Positions 32,460 to 42,801 of a DNA stretch of 64,000 nucleotides are shown here, piece by piece (within the stretch, counting starts at the first letter, position 1; each line of letters opens with the position of its first letter). Under the pieces are notes generated by a model. That model searched no databases. It had not been told where the DNA came from and saw nothing but the letters and a program-made list of their open reading frames with translations. The translations under genes were made by a program, and so were the position numbers. Source of the stretch: Protopterus annectens (taxonomy: Eukaryota; Chordata; Ceratodontiformes; Protopteridae); NCBI RefSeq assembly GCF_019279795.1, contig NC_056733.1, forward strand, positions 1,120,590,907 to 1,120,654,906, in the 5' to 3' direction.

Positions 32460-34369
32460 GTTCACAGCCATTCAGAAAGCAAACCCAATGACTTTCCCCT
32501 TTGCATGCCAAGCAAGGCTCAAATGGCAGCTCCTTTAGGCGGAAAACTGGCATTATTTTCGAAAAATTGGCATATTGTCACAAGACAAATGGATCCTGGA
32601 CATTATAAACAGAGGCTACAGATTCCATTTTCACACCCTTCCAAAAATGAGAGGCATGCCAAACCTGCCACACAATCAAAGGGCAGAGGCACAAAGACAA
32701 ATTTCAGATATCATGGACATGAAAGCTATTCGAGGTACCTACACAAGAACAAGGTCAAGGTTTTTATTCCAGACTATTTCTGGTACCAAGGAAGGGAAAA
32801 GATTGGAGACCTATTTTGGACCTATCCATCCTAAACACATTTTTACTCGTGCCAAATTTCAAGATGCTCACATTACAGCAGCTTCTTCCCATGCTGGGCA
32901 AGGAGTCTTGGCTGGTAACATTGGACCTCAAGGAGGCATACCTGCATGTCCCAATCAGACAAAATTGCAGAAGATACCTCAGATTTCTTGCAGGTTCAAC
33001 CCATTATCAATTCTCTGCATTGCCCTTTGGCTTATCTGCTGCACCCAGAGTATTCACGAAATGCCTGGCATCAGTAATTGCCTACTGCAGACTTCAAGGG
33101 ATACAAATATACCCATATTTGGATGACTGCCTGATCCAAGCAGACAGCAAGCACATACTTCTGAAACATCTGGCTTTTGTAATAATGTTGTTGAATTCTC
33201 TGGGATACACAATCAACAAAAAGAAATCAAGGCTAATACCCTCTCAAATTTTCCTGGGTGCCAACTTGGACACAAACACCCAGATGGCCTACCTCACGCA
33301 AAAGAAACAGGGGCAACTAACTCAATACTTCAGAAAACTAGCAAATTTCACCAGGCTGACCAAGGAAAATCCTGCAGGCTCTGGGATTCATGGCATCTTG
33401 CATCCTACTAATCCCATGTGCAAAGCTGCATATGAGGAAACTTCAATGGTACCTGAAAAACCTATGGTCTCAGCACAGCCACAGTTTGGAAACAATAATA
33501 CCACTGATTCCATGTCTTCAAAAGGAATTTCTGTGGTGGGCTCAAGCATGCCAAAGAAACACAGGTCTCCCATTCTGCAAGCCTCAAGCAAATCAAATCC
33601 TCACAACAGACGCCTCGGACTACGCCTGGGGGCGCACATGACAGATCGGTGCATTCAGGGCAAATGGTCCCAAAAAGAAAAGCACCTACACATCAATCAA
33701 AAGGAAATGCTAGCAGTAGTAAATGTTATTATAGCTTTCAAAGACCTTCTGCATCCAGGTCAACTATTGATAAGGACAGACAACACTACAGTAATGTGGT
33801 ACATAAACAGGGAGGAACCCATTCATACCCCCTATGCAGGCTGGCCATGTCACTTTGGAACATGGCTCTGGAATTACAAATCGAACTTCAAGCACAGTAC
33901 TTGCCAGGCAAGGAAAACACGCTGGCAGACAACCTAAGCAGAAATATGACAGATCCACACGAATGGAAGTTGCATCCTCAAGTTTTTACAGAGAATTCAA
34001 GCATGGGGAAGGCCAGACCTAGATCTCTTTGCCTCCCACAAAAATCACCAATTGACAAAATTCTGCTCAAGGACTTTTCATCCACAGGCCTGGAGAGTGG
34101 ACGCTCTTTCAGTTGGACAACAATGACAGTTTATGCCTTTCCACCTCTTCCTCTGCCGCCCAAAGTTCTATTAAAAACCCGAGCAGACAGACAAAAGATG
34201 ATTCGCATTGCTCCAGACTGGCCAAGACAGCACTGGTACCCACTCCTGAGGAGCCTGACTCATTCCCCACCATGGACCCTACCTCTAATGCCTCTTCTAA
34301 CTCAGCACAGCTTCAAAACTCTTCAGTCAGCTGAAAACACTCAATCTGGCCGCATGGAAGATTCCTTAA
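32460..34369 (+). pseudogene. DIRS-A pol (A4): RT, RNase H, C-terminal region
   Basis: RT: LTLQQLLPMLGKESWLVTLD (32861-32920), LKEAYLHVPIRQNCRRYLRF, QFSALPFGLSAAPRVFTKCL, and catalytic QIYPYLDDCLIQADSKH (33107-33157) with intact YLDD. RNase H: ILTTDASDYAWG (33597-33632), KHLHINQKEMLAVVNVIIAF, IRTDNTTVMWYIN (33771-33809) and LPGKENTLADNLSRN (33901-33945), so the Asp-Glu-Asp set is present. The C-terminal region has VYAFPPLPLPPKVLLKTRAD (34128-34187) and MIRIAPDWPRQHWYPLLRSL. In DIRS elements this region is often assigned to a Dam-like methyltransferase; I see no clear DPPY. It ends LAAW.IP-stop at 34369. Frameshifts near 32600, 32800, 33370, 33640 and 33830. Confidence 0.88.
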
Positions 34370-35399
34370 CTTCACAACAGACCCTACTCTCCAAGGAGGT
34401 GTAGGATGTCATTTTGGAGGCCAGAAGGCAGTCTACTAGAAAAGCTTACTCCGCAAAATGGAAACGGTTTTGTGCCTGGAATGAGAAAAAGGGCCAGAAT
34501 CCTGGAATACTGAATCTACCTCAAATATTACAGTATCTAGCTGAGCTGCCAAGCAGTGGACTTTCATTCTCCTCCATCAAAATCCATGCCTCAGCCATTT
34601 CTGCAGAATACAACACTGGTCCTCCTTTATTCTCTCACCCCCTCTTAAGACAGTTCCTCAGAGGGACTAAGAATATAAAACCCCCAAGGAAACAACCAAT
34701 ACCTGCTTGGGACCTCAATTTAATTCTAGAAAAGCTGACCTTGCCTCCTTTTGAGCCAGCTGCCCCAACAGATTTGCAATATTTGTCCTGGAAAACAGCC
34801 TTCCTTCTGGCTATCACCTCAGCTCGCAAGGTATCGGAACTATAAGCCCTCATGGCTGTGCAGCCTTTCATTATTTTCCATCAGGACAGAGTTTCCTTAC
34901 GAACCAATCCGTCCTTTATGCCAAAGGTGGTATCCAGGGTAGCTTTGAATCAGGCTATCCACTTACCTACCTTTTACCCTAATCCTCAAAACAAAGGGGA
35001 GAGACTACTACATTCCTTGGACATCCACAGACAGCTGCGTTATTTGGACAGAACAAAGCCTTTCAGAAAATCAGAACAACTGTGTCCTATGCTATAGGAG
35101 CTCAAGGGAAGCCAATTTCCAAACAGACAATCTCAAAATGGATAGCCCACTGCATACGCTTTTGTTACTCTTTTCATGGTAAAACTGTACCTGCAGGCAT
35201 CAGATCTCACTCCACAAGGGCCACAGCTACCTCTGCAGCTTTCCTCAGAGGAGTTCCTACCAAAGATATTTTGGAAGCGGCCACTTGGAGTTCTGTGCAT
35301 ACCTTCTCCAAGCACTACCACTTACCATTATACTCCAAAACTAGAGCAGGCTTTGCCACTGCAGTCTTGCAGGGCATCCTGGCTCCTAGTTCCACCTAG
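34354..35399 (+). pseudogene. DIRS-A tyrosine recombinase (A4), one stop and one frameshift
   Basis: ATG at 34354 overlaps pol by 16 bases, but TAG at 34402 interrupts early. The next frame reads VILEARRQSTRKAYSAKWKR (34409-34468), the core-binding domain. The catalytic domain has AITSARKVSEL with the first Arg (34816-34848); the TAA at 34843-34845 falls just after SEL. Then come RLLHSLDIHRQLR, ISKWIAHCIRFCYSFHG, HSTRATATSAAF (HxxR, 35206-35241), EAATWSSVHTFSKHY and HLPLYSKTRAG. The Tyr nucleophile is most likely that of KHY (near 35318). One frameshift lies near 35045. Length without breaks would be about 348 codons. Confidence 0.88.
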
Positions 35400-35433
35400 T
35401 GCCTACCACCCCTTTTTTAGCTTTGGGATTCTA

Positions 35434-35535
35434 CCCATCTGTTATGACTGCAGCTGTATGCACGATGAACGTAGTACAGTTTTGTACCTACCATAAATGT
35501 AGATGTTCGAGTGCTAATACAGCTGCAGTCCAGGT
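35434..35535 (+). repeat. Internal complementary region of A4
   Basis: The first half, CTGTTATGACTGCAGCTGTA through GCACGATGAAC (to 35470), is the reverse complement of the A4 left end. The second half, AGTACAGTTTTGTACCTACC through GCTAATACAGCTGCAG, is the reverse complement of the right end. The junction is the same as ..CTGTACT + ATGTTC.. of a circle, apart from one base. Confidence 0.9.
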
Positions 35536-35707
35536 TTCCCTCCCTCCTTCCCCTCTTGGGACAGGCCTATTGGCTAACACCTCTTCATACAACCTGATTG
35601 GGGTATTCATTTATGGTGTATTTGCTTGCAACTACTGTTTTTTGATTATATTGCATTATTACATAAATTTATGTATTGCCTTCCTTCTGGGGGCACCTGA
35701 CATCTGG

Positions 35708-35920
35708 GGCAAGAAAAACTGAAGAAAATGGCGTCAACTGGTTCTTTTATACCCCTGTCGCACTGACGTCCGGGAAGAAGCGATGACAACCGACGCCGGA
35801 CCTAGACTTTGGAATTCGGCCGACCGAGGACCCGCCTGACAGCAGGAGAACCCATCTGTTATGACTGCAGCTGTATTAGCACTCTAACATCTACATTTAT
35901 GGTAGGTACAAAACTGTACT
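35708..35920 (+). repeat. Right inverted terminal repeat of A4
   Basis: It includes an extra distal segment of about 40 bases, ACTCTAACATCTACATTTAT to CTGTACT, that the left repeat lacks. The ends are therefore asymmetric, as is usual for DIRS elements. Confidence 0.9.
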
Positions 35921-36502
35921 TTTCTAATAGCCATTACATTGGCCAGAAGAGTATCAGAACTTCAAGCTCTGTCCATTAAACCTCCGTATTTGACCTTTCA
36001 TAAGGACAGAGTTTCACTGAGACTTAACCCATCCTTCCAAAGGTGTCATCCACTGTTAATCTCCATCAATCTATAGAGTTACCAGTGTTCTTTCCAAATT
36101 TTTCCAATAAGGCAGAGTTCAGGTTCCATCAGTTGGATGTGCACAGGCAATTGAGGTTCTATTTACACAGGACTAAACAGGTTAGGAAGTCTGATCAGCT
36201 GTTTGTGTCCTTTTCAGAGAACAGCAGGTTGTCCCATTTCCAAGTGCACCATTTCTAAATGGATTAAACGTATTTCCTTCATCTACTCATCGGCAGGCAG
36301 AAGTTTACCATTTCCCGTCAAAGCTCACTCTACCAGGGCAGTGTCTATATCGATAGCTTACCATGCCAGGCTTTCACTGGATGATTTGTGCTGTAGCCAC
36401 CTGGGCCTCTCCTCACACCTTTATCACTCATTACAAGCTGGACGTGGCTTCTAGGGGCCGGGCTTCCTTTGGTTCCACTATTCTCAGGAGTATTTTTCTA
36501 TG
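35921..36502 (+). pseudogene. DIRS-B YR, C-terminal part (B1)
   Basis: The frame resumes with FLIAITLARRVSELQALSIK (35922-35981), then PPYLTFHKDRVSLRLNPSF. A shift leads to FHQLDVHRQLRFYLHRTKQV (36126-36185), VKAHSTRAVSISIAYHA (HxxR, 36319-36369) and a degenerate Tyr region near 36420-36440 (ITHYKLDVASRG). Catalytic Arg, HxxR and Tyr positions are recognisable but in different frames. Confidence 0.82.
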
Positions 36503-36550
36503 AGCCTCCCAGGATAGAGGTGCTGAGGACGCTGTCCCGTGCGTAAAGAA

Positions 36551-36625
36551 TGGAAGCAAGATAGGACCACATAACATCAGTTATGTACTCACCATAACGA
36601 TCAATGTATGTGGTCCATCTCGCCT
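36551..36625 (+). repeat. Internal complementary region of B1
   Basis: GGACCACATAAC is joined to ATCAGTTATGTACTCACCAT, i.e. reverse complements of the B-family left and right ends. Confidence 0.8.
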
Positions 36626-36769
36626 ACATTCTTACGTACCCTCCCACCTGCCCCCTTCTTAAAGGATTTGGAGGCATATTGGCTCTGTGAACCCTTCAAG
36701 GTCAGTTGCTTTTTCTTCCTTTGACTGGAATTCCTCCCAGTGTTGTGTATGGGTTTTGATTGGTTTGGT

Positions 36770-36953
36770 TGCAAACAAGATCTGGGGCTAGGGCGAGGTG
36801 CATCTTGGGATACTGGGTTAGCCCAGCCAATTAGAGACTTCATGCTAGAGAAATAGTTGGCAGAGTTGGAGCAGATTCTCTGCTCCGAACCCGTGAGTAA
36901 AGAATGTAGGTGAGATGGACCACATACATCTATCGTTATGGTGAGTACATAAC
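36770..36953 (+). repeat. Right inverted terminal repeat of B1
   Basis: It matches 25399-25560 in inverse orientation and ends GGACCACATACATCTATCGT followed by TATGGTGAGTACATAACT. Confidence 0.85.
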
Positions 36954-37620
36954 TGTTACCTCCTTTTGAGCCAGCTAACACAGCAGAATTAAAATATATC
37001 TCTTGGAAAACTGCTCTGCTCCTGGCAATAACATCAGCACGAAGAGTTTCAGAATTACAGGCACTAATGGCAGTGGAACCTTTCCTCATTTTCCACCAGG
37101 ACAGGGTGTCTTTAAGAACAAACCCTACATTTATGCCAAAGGTGGTATCCTGTGTGGCTCTAAACCAAACTATTCACCTGCTAACTTTTTATCCTAAACC
37201 ACAGAATAAAGGGGAGAGACTACTGCACTCTTTAGACATTCACAGGCAGTTACGCTTCTACTTGGACAAAACCAAAGCTTTCAGAAAATCTGAGCAATTA
37301 TTGGTAGCATATGCTGCAGGAGCACAGGGAAAAGCCATTTCAAAACAGACTATTTCAAAAATGAATAGGACATTGTATACGTTTCTGCTACACATACCAT
37401 GGAAAACCTGTACCTAGCAGCATTAGAGCTCATTCCACCAGGGCAACAGCCACTTAACTGCCTACCTCAGGGGAGTACCTACCAAGGATATTTTGGAAGC
37501 AGCAACTTAGGAGTTCTGTACATATCTTCAGGCATTACCATCTGCCTCTATACTCTAACTCCAGAGCTGGCTTCGCCACTGCAGATCTGCAGGGCCTTAT
37601 AGCCACCCCTAATGCCTTAC
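36954..37620 (+). pseudogene. DIRS-A YR, C-terminal part (A3)
   Basis: It resumes with PPFEPANTAELKYISWKTAL (36961-37020) and LLAITSARRVSELQALMAVE, then RLLHSLDIHRQLRFYLDKTK (37218-37277). The following HxxR region (IRAHSTRATA) and the Tyr region (HYHLPLYSNSRAG) are present at 37423-37572 after frame changes, with a stop in between. Confidence 0.82.
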
Positions 37621-37661
37621 AGAACCAGCCACCCTACCTCAGCTTTGGGATTCTTCCCAAG

Positions 37662-37755
37662 TGTAATGACTGCAGCAGTGTAACACTGAACATGGTAGTT
37701 TTGTACCTACCATAAATGTAGATGTTAGTGTATACACTGCTGCAGTCCAGGTTAC
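37662..37755 (+). repeat. Internal complementary region of A3
   Basis: TAATGACTGCAGCAGTGTAA (37667-37686), then GAACATGGTAGTTTTGTACC and TAGATGTTAGTGTATACACT: inverted copies of the A3 left and right ends joined. Confidence 0.85.
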
Positions 37756-37914
37756 CCTCCCTCCTTCCCCTCTTACTTTCTGGTACTTACCTATTTCTTC
37801 TACCCTTACTACTTATGGGGAGTATTTGCTGGTAGCTGTAAGTTGTTTTGCTTTTCTTATGTATGTTGTATTAGCAATTGGAATTGTCTACCTATTTGGA
37901 GGCACCTGACATCT

Positions 37915-38130
37915 AGGGCAAGAAAAACTGAAGAAAATGGCGTCTGCTGCATCTTGTATACCCCTGTCGCACTAACGTCAGGGAGGAGGCGACAGCAACC
38001 GACACCGGACCAAGACTTTGGAACTCGGACCGACTGGGGAACCGCCTGACTGCAGGATAACCCAAGTGTAATGACTGCAGCAGTGTATACACTCTAACAT
38101 CTACATTTATGGTAGGTACAAAACTGTACT
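37915..38130 (+). repeat. Right inverted terminal repeat of A3
   Basis: It is inverse to 21170-21360 and ends TTTATGGTAGGTACAAAACT then GTACT. Confidence 0.88.
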
Positions 38131-38745
38131 TTCTGCATAACTACAAATGTGCACATGGAAAACAATCCTGCTGGTAGCTCACACTTCAGCCAGAAGGGTA
38201 TCAGTTACAGGCTCTCATTGCATGCCCCCTACAGTCTTCCACAAAGCTAGGGTAACCCTGTGCACCTTCTTTCATGCCCAGAGTGGTCAATGAGCCATCA
38301 TTAAATCAGTCCATTCACCTGCCCACCTTTCCCCTCTCCTACCAATGACAGTGAGCAAATTCTCCATTCCCTGGATGTTCACAGAGTAGATTTTGTAATG
38401 GTCTTATTTTGTCCAAGTAAAACCTTATCAGCTCTATATTCTTTCACCCCAGGGCACTGGGCAAGGCAGTCTCTTGTTGGATCAGGAAAACTATTTTTCT
38501 GCTACTCCTGCCATGGCAAGGATTTACTTTGGGGTGGCAGGTAAGAGTGCGCTCTACCAGGGCTGTAGCATCCTCCAAGGCTTTCTTCAGGGGCCTAGAC
38601 ACAGGCTTCATCCTGGAGTAAGCCACCTGGTCCACTATACACATTTACCAGGCACTAAACGTTGGATCATATCCCCAGAGCAGGTTTTGCTAGGGAATCC
38701 TGGAATAGCCTACCTCTACCCAAGCTGTGGTACACACTCAGTATG
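38131..38745 (+). pseudogene. DIRS-C YR, C-terminal part (C1)
   Basis: It resumes with LQMCTWKTILLVAHTSARRV (38143-38202), the first catalytic Arg. Then come LHSLDVHR (38365-38388), a RSALYQGCS frame that in another phase reads STRAVASS (the H of HxxR is not clearly kept), and a Thr-Trp-Ser, HTFTRH-like region at 38625-38660. It is decayed, with several shifts. Confidence 0.7.
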
Positions 38746-38747
38746 AA

Positions 38748-38830
38748 TGCTGCAACATGGGAATAGGAGGACATAGAATAGTTGTGTAACATCTTGACCA
38801 TAGATGTCCTCTTCCATGTTGCAGTATTCC
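38748..38830 (+). repeat. Internal complementary region of C1
   Basis: TGCTGCAACATGGGAATAGG and AGGACATA are followed by GAATAGTTGTGTAACATC, ending TCTTCCATGTTGCAGTATTC. It is itself an imperfect hairpin and mirrors the C-family left end. Confidence 0.7.
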
Positions 38831-38942
38831 TTCCCTCCTCCCTGCATTCCCTTCAGCTGTCTATGGGCACCTCTTAGACTGTGGTCTCCTTGGGCAGTCT
38901 GAAGGACATCAGTTGGCTCTACCTAGTCCACTGTCTGATGGG

Positions 38943-39130
38943 CAGATGTCCTTTTCACAATGCTGTAGTATTCTAGTTGTGGGATTTCCTGCCCTCGGGT
39001 GACTTGTACGTTGGCTCCTGTACAAAAACGTCAGCTTGGCCGTTGCAGCGTGCGTGGGATGTCAGACGTAAGACCATAAACAAGGGGCCTTAAATGTGAC
39101 GTCTGCATGCACAATCCCCAGAACTTTTCA
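38943..39130 (+). repeat. Left terminal repeat of C2
   Basis: It shares the GGGGCCTTAAATGTGACGTC block (39081-39100) and its surroundings with the C1 left repeat at 16676-16700. Confidence 0.65.
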
Positions 39131-39256
39131 GCTGCAGACTACCTATGCATCGCATGTTCACTCCTCGTATCAGTACAACTAATTAACCCGTTGAGTTTCT
39201 GTTCTCTTGTTTTGCCGATTTTATTGCTTGGGCTTGGTTGTTGTAGCCTTTAGCTG

Positions 39257-39706
39257 ATGGGTAAAAAGGGAAAGTGCCAATGCGGGCACCAGATCTCCCA
39301 TAAAGATGCCCATGATAGGTGGGTTTTTTTTTGTACTTAGGTCTGGAACACTACCATTCCTCTTGGGCAATTTGTCAACCATTTGTGCCAAAGATCCTAT
39401 GCAGCAGTCTCTATGCTTTAAACCTCTACATAGAAAACCAGTTCCTTAAACGGTCATCCTTTAGAATGGATCCCGCATTTGGAGGCCGCATCTGAACCGC
39501 CATGAAAAGGCCAAGATGCATAGGCCTTCCTCTCCTGCTGCTTTGCTTCCTGACGCCCCACCAGCTGCCGATCTAGGAGTTGAGGAGTGCTCGTCTGATC
39601 AGTCTACTTAAACGACTTCCTTTGAGGAAACAGTTGCACAGCCAACAACTGGCATGTCGTCAGCTTGCTCAGAGACAGACTACCGTCTATGTCGAAGGGG
39701 AACCAG
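39257..39706 (+). pseudogene. DIRS-C gag, N-terminal part (C2)
   Basis: ATG at 39257: MGKKGKCQCGHQISHKDAHD, a Cys/His-rich start matching the metal-binding-like cluster of the other families. LGLEHYHSS-like text follows in a shifted frame. It is interrupted by A5 after about 150 codons. Confidence 0.7.
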
Positions 39707-40033
39707 ATGTTCATGTTTCACTGTTGGTCATCAGGTTTGGGTTATCCCTGCTGGGGTAGCCCTCTGCCAGCCTGAATACCAGAGACTTTGTATTTCTGCA
39801 TCAGACTTAGTATTTCTGATTTGGTTGCTGTCGCTTGAGGGCTGACGTTATGTCAGTGGTATAAAGTAAGGCAGCCAACGCCATTACATCAGTCTTTCTT
39901 GTGGTGGAGTCCAAAGCAGAAGCAGTTCGCACGAGTGCCGGTTGGCTCCTACCTGACTTTCAGTTTCTGAATTGAAGTTGGTCTTCTAAAGCCAAGTACC
40001 CCATTGGGAATCCTTTTTTTCTTGCACTAACCA

Positions 40034-41510
40034 ATGTCAAAGTTAATTGTCTCGTCTGTGGTCACCTGTCTAGGCACAGACCAAGACTTCCCCCGTTGTC
40101 GCTTCTGTTAAACACCAGAACTATCCATCGTTGAGCCCTTATTGTAGCCAGATATTTTCGTTTACAGTCCTCCTTCAGATATGGCTTTGGTAAGTTATAC
40201 AACAGTAGGCAGAGACAGACCACACAGGTCCAAACCTACCAATGACTCTCTCATTAAGCTAGTTGTCAGTCCTCCGGTACTCTGAGGTGCTTTCACAGCC
40301 CCTGATGTCTGCTTCAGTTGATTTGCAGGCTGCTACAGAGACCCTTTCAAAGTCTGGTATACCACAGAATTTAGTCTAAGGATCCTGCGGTCGTCCCTCC
40401 CTTGGATGGGTCCAGAGCTGCTGAGCAGGCATCTGCTTCCAAAGAAGTCCTTCGCAGAACTCTTCTTTCATGACTGCCGTTCTTTTGAAAACAGAGTTCC
40501 TTAGGCCCAGGGTTCGAACTGCACCCAAGAAACCTACTACCCCACTCTGACGCCTGCTTCCTTGCCTCGGTCTCAAATGCTTAAAAAGACTTTATGCTGG
40601 TCAGGGGGAAGCCAAGTTACCCCCTCAAAAAGAAAGATCTGTCCCCAGTAGTTTTGTTTGAACAAGTCTGATGCATCTGACAATGAAGACCTGCAACCCC
40701 TCTGCACGTATGAGGGTTCTGATATAGAGGAATCCATTCCTTCAGCCTCTTCCCCCAGAGGATTTTTCCTTTGAGGAAACTCTGTAAACTTTAAGGGGGC
40801 ATTTCCAATCTGAGTCAGGACTACCCTCAGTCTAAAAAGAGATTTGGGGAATTTTTAGACCTTCCAAAACACAGCCCTTGGCCGTCCCCCCCCCCCCCCC
40901 CCAGTCCTGGATGTGGTGGATGATGTTTTCCTTGAATCCAGCTCAACTCCGGACTCCCAGAAAACCAGACTGGTACTACAGAGTCCCTGACTCTCTCAGA
41001 TGTCTTTTTAAAAAAAATCCTACAGCTGACCCTGGGGTAATTTCTCAAGGGCCTAAAGGGATTAAAGCAACCTCTGTTAAGAATACCACACCCTCAGATG
41101 GATTCCCGAGCATTGACAGATGGGGTAAAGTACACCTCAACTGCTCTTGCTGTCAGGGCACTTAAAAAGTTCCATATGCTTAAATATCCGCAACATACCT
41201 TGGAACTCAAAACAAAACATTCATTTCCTGCTTGAGCAGAATCTAAAGATTTACAAGACAGTGTATTCTGCAAGTCGTGACTTAAACACACTGCACTGTG
41301 GTTTTGACGTCCTAGAAGCTTCCTGCAGGGCAGTAGTCACTGGATATGTCATTAGAAGACATGCATGGCTTAAGGGAACAGCCCCTGCCAGACCATGTCA
41401 AATCTAAGTTGTTGGATGCCCCCTAGCGCCAATAACTTATTTGGCACTAAAGCAGAAGAGGACTTGGATGGAAGAAAAAGCAAAATCTATGCAAATGGAT
41501 TTCTTGCATG
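40034..41510 (+). pseudogene. DIRS-A gag (A5), broken
   Basis: ATG at 40034 (MSKLIVSSVVTCLGTDQDFP) retains only part of the Cys/His cluster: LGTDQDFPRCRFC in mixed frames. Later blocks are ESIPSASSPRGFFL (40730-40772), PDWYYRVPDSLRCLFKKNPT (40967-41026) and ADPGVISQGPKGIKATSVK, then HCGFDVLEASCRAVVTGYVI (41294-41353) and RRHAWLKG. Frameshifts are numerous. Confidence 0.72.
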
Positions 41511-41689
41511 TCCAGCCCCCTAGGTTCAGCAGGCATTGTTCCTCCAAGCACTGGGCCTTTCCTGCTCAGAGTAAACAGGCCCAGCCTAGGCCCCATGGAA
41601 GCAGACCCCGACAGCATCCCCAGGGAATGCAGAGATCTAAGCAGTGGACTACCTCCACTTCAAAACCAGGGAGTTCTAAGCCACCCCTT

Positions 41690-42492
41690 TATGGTAAGAA
41701 CTCCCAATGACTCCCCACCTCCTGACCTCCCCTCTGCCCACCTTCACTTGCTCCTAGGAGGAAAACTCCTTTCACTCAAGCACCTGGACCACCGTTACCA
41801 AGGAGCAATGGGTTCTGAACATTGTGTCTCCGAGATCTCCTTCCACGCCCTTCCAACCCCAAAAGGGTTCCCAGACCTGCCACCAAATCAGTGGGCTGAG
41901 GCTCAAAAGCAAATCCTTTCCCTGCTCTCGTTGAAGGCAGTAGAGCATTTTCCTGCAGAACAGGCCAAGGCTTCTACTCCAGACTTTTCCTGGTGCCCAG
42001 AAAAGAGGACACCTGGTGCCCCATCCTCTAATCACCTTCCTGGTGATCCCAAAATTCAAAATGCTCACCCTCCAGCAGTTGCTACCCATGTTATCCAAGC
42101 CTGGCTAGCCCCCCTGGATTTAAGAGGCCTACTTCCACATTCTTATCCGGGAATCGTGCAGAAAATCTCTGCTTCAGGCAGGATCTAAACACTTTCAGTT
42201 CTCTGCGCTTCCCTTTGGCTTGTCTACTGCTACCAGAGTTTTCATAAAATGCCTGGCTCTGGCCACTGCCTTTTGCAGACAAATATTCAAATTTACCCCT
42301 ACGTAGACTGCCTTAGGCAGACAGCCAGGAAAAGGTCCTCTAGCACTTGGCATTTGTAAGGAACCTACTAACCTCCCTAGGGTATAGTCAGCGAAAAGAA
42401 ATCAAAGCAGGTGCCCACCCAAAGGATAATCTTCCTGGGATCAAGTCTGGACACAGCATCCCAGATGGCATACCTTACACCAGAAAAACAAG
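41690..42492 (+). pseudogene. DIRS-A pol, RT part (A5)
   Basis: DLPPNQWAEAQKQILSLLSL (41874-41933) and an FLVPRKEDTWCPI-like region precede a HFQFSALPFGLSTATRVFIK-like block (about 42188-42250). The catalytic site is degraded (IYPYVDC-like with a stop near 42303). QRIIFLGSSLDTASQMAYLT (42414-42473) then PEKQ end the first part at 42492. Confidence 0.75.
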
Positions 42493-42665
42493 ATGTTCTT
42501 CGTGTTTCACTGTTGCAGTCATTACATTTGGGTAATCCTGGCAGGTTGGCCTCAGTCGGCCTGAATTCCAAAGTCTTGGGTCCTGCGTCGACCCTTCCCT
42601 GATGTCAGGTTGTCGGGGGTATAAAAGAAGCAGCCAACGCCATTTTCTTCAGTCTTTCTTGCCAC
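42493..42665 (+). repeat. Left inverted terminal repeat of A6
   Basis: Inverse of 53818-53990: TGCAGTCATTACATTTGGGT, CCTGAATTCCAAAGTC and CGCCATTTTCTTCAGT recur inverted on the right. Confidence 0.88.
42620..42652 (+). promoter_or_regulatory. Candidate TATA promoter in the left repeat of A6
   Basis: TATAAAAG at 42620-42627 is followed 31 bases on by TTCAGTC, an initiator-like sequence (CA at 42650-42651). The same pair appears in A5 (TATAAAG near 39861, CATCAGTC) and, with decayed TATA, in A3 and A4. Gag starts about 150 bases downstream. Because it lies in the inverted repeat, a mirrored copy sits in the right repeat. Confidence 0.55.
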
Positions 42666-42801
42666 ACGGTGCCTGAAGGCAGAAGTGGTTTGCAAGTGCT
42701 GGTCGGCCAACTCCTGAGATTTTCATTTTCGAATTTCAGATCCGAAGTCTTCAATAAACCCAAGTACCCGGTTGGGGAAGCTTTTTTCTTGCTCCAGACC
42801 G

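Larger units (their letters stand above)
30424..35920 (+). mobile_element. DIRS-A copy A4, complete structure, innermost of nest 1
   Basis: This is the best preserved copy, 5,497 bp from ATGTTCATCGTG to AAACTGTACT. It has both inverted terminal repeats, gag, pol, YR and an internal complementary region. It lies inside the YR gene of B1, between WKMA and FLIAITLARRVSEL, and the B1 frame is intact when A4 is removed. There is no target duplication. It still contains several frameshifts and one stop, so it is not autonomous as read. Confidence 0.92.
25399..36953 (+). mobile_element. DIRS-B copy B1, third level of nest 1
   Basis: The left end is TGTGGTCCTATCTCGCC (25399) and the right end GTTATGGTGAGTACATAACT (about 36935-36953). 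Its own sequence is 25399-30423 and 35921-36953, about 6.06 kb, interrupted by A4. It sits between LE and PPFEPA of the A3 recombinase. The exact right boundary is uncertain by a few bases because of overlap with the target. Confidence 0.85.
21170..38130 (+). mobile_element. DIRS-A copy A3, second level of nest 1
   Basis: It begins at ATTTTCATTGTGTTACACTG (21170) and ends at CTGTACT (38130). Its own sequence is 21170-25398 plus 36954-38130, about 5.4 kb; B1 occupies the middle. There is no target duplication. The C1 recombinase frame continues across the junction (PFEPA, then SSA-stop-LQMCTWKTILL). Confidence 0.85.
16556..38942 (+). mobile_element. DIRS-C copy C1, outer element of nest 1
   Basis: The left end near 16556 (GGTCCTTCTCTTCCCATGTT) matches the left part of the C1 internal complementary region at 38748-38830. 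Its own sequence is 16556-21169 and 38131-38942; the middle is element A3. It carries gag, pol and YR in DIRS order. A 421-bp MITE with 8-bp target duplications is inside the gag/pol boundary. No right terminal repeat is visible before C2 starts. Confidence 0.75.

Noticed and set aside
34660-34680. Extra or alternative start for A4 YR further upstream
   Set aside because: The overlap start at 34354 is shared by other copies, and no better ATG is seen.
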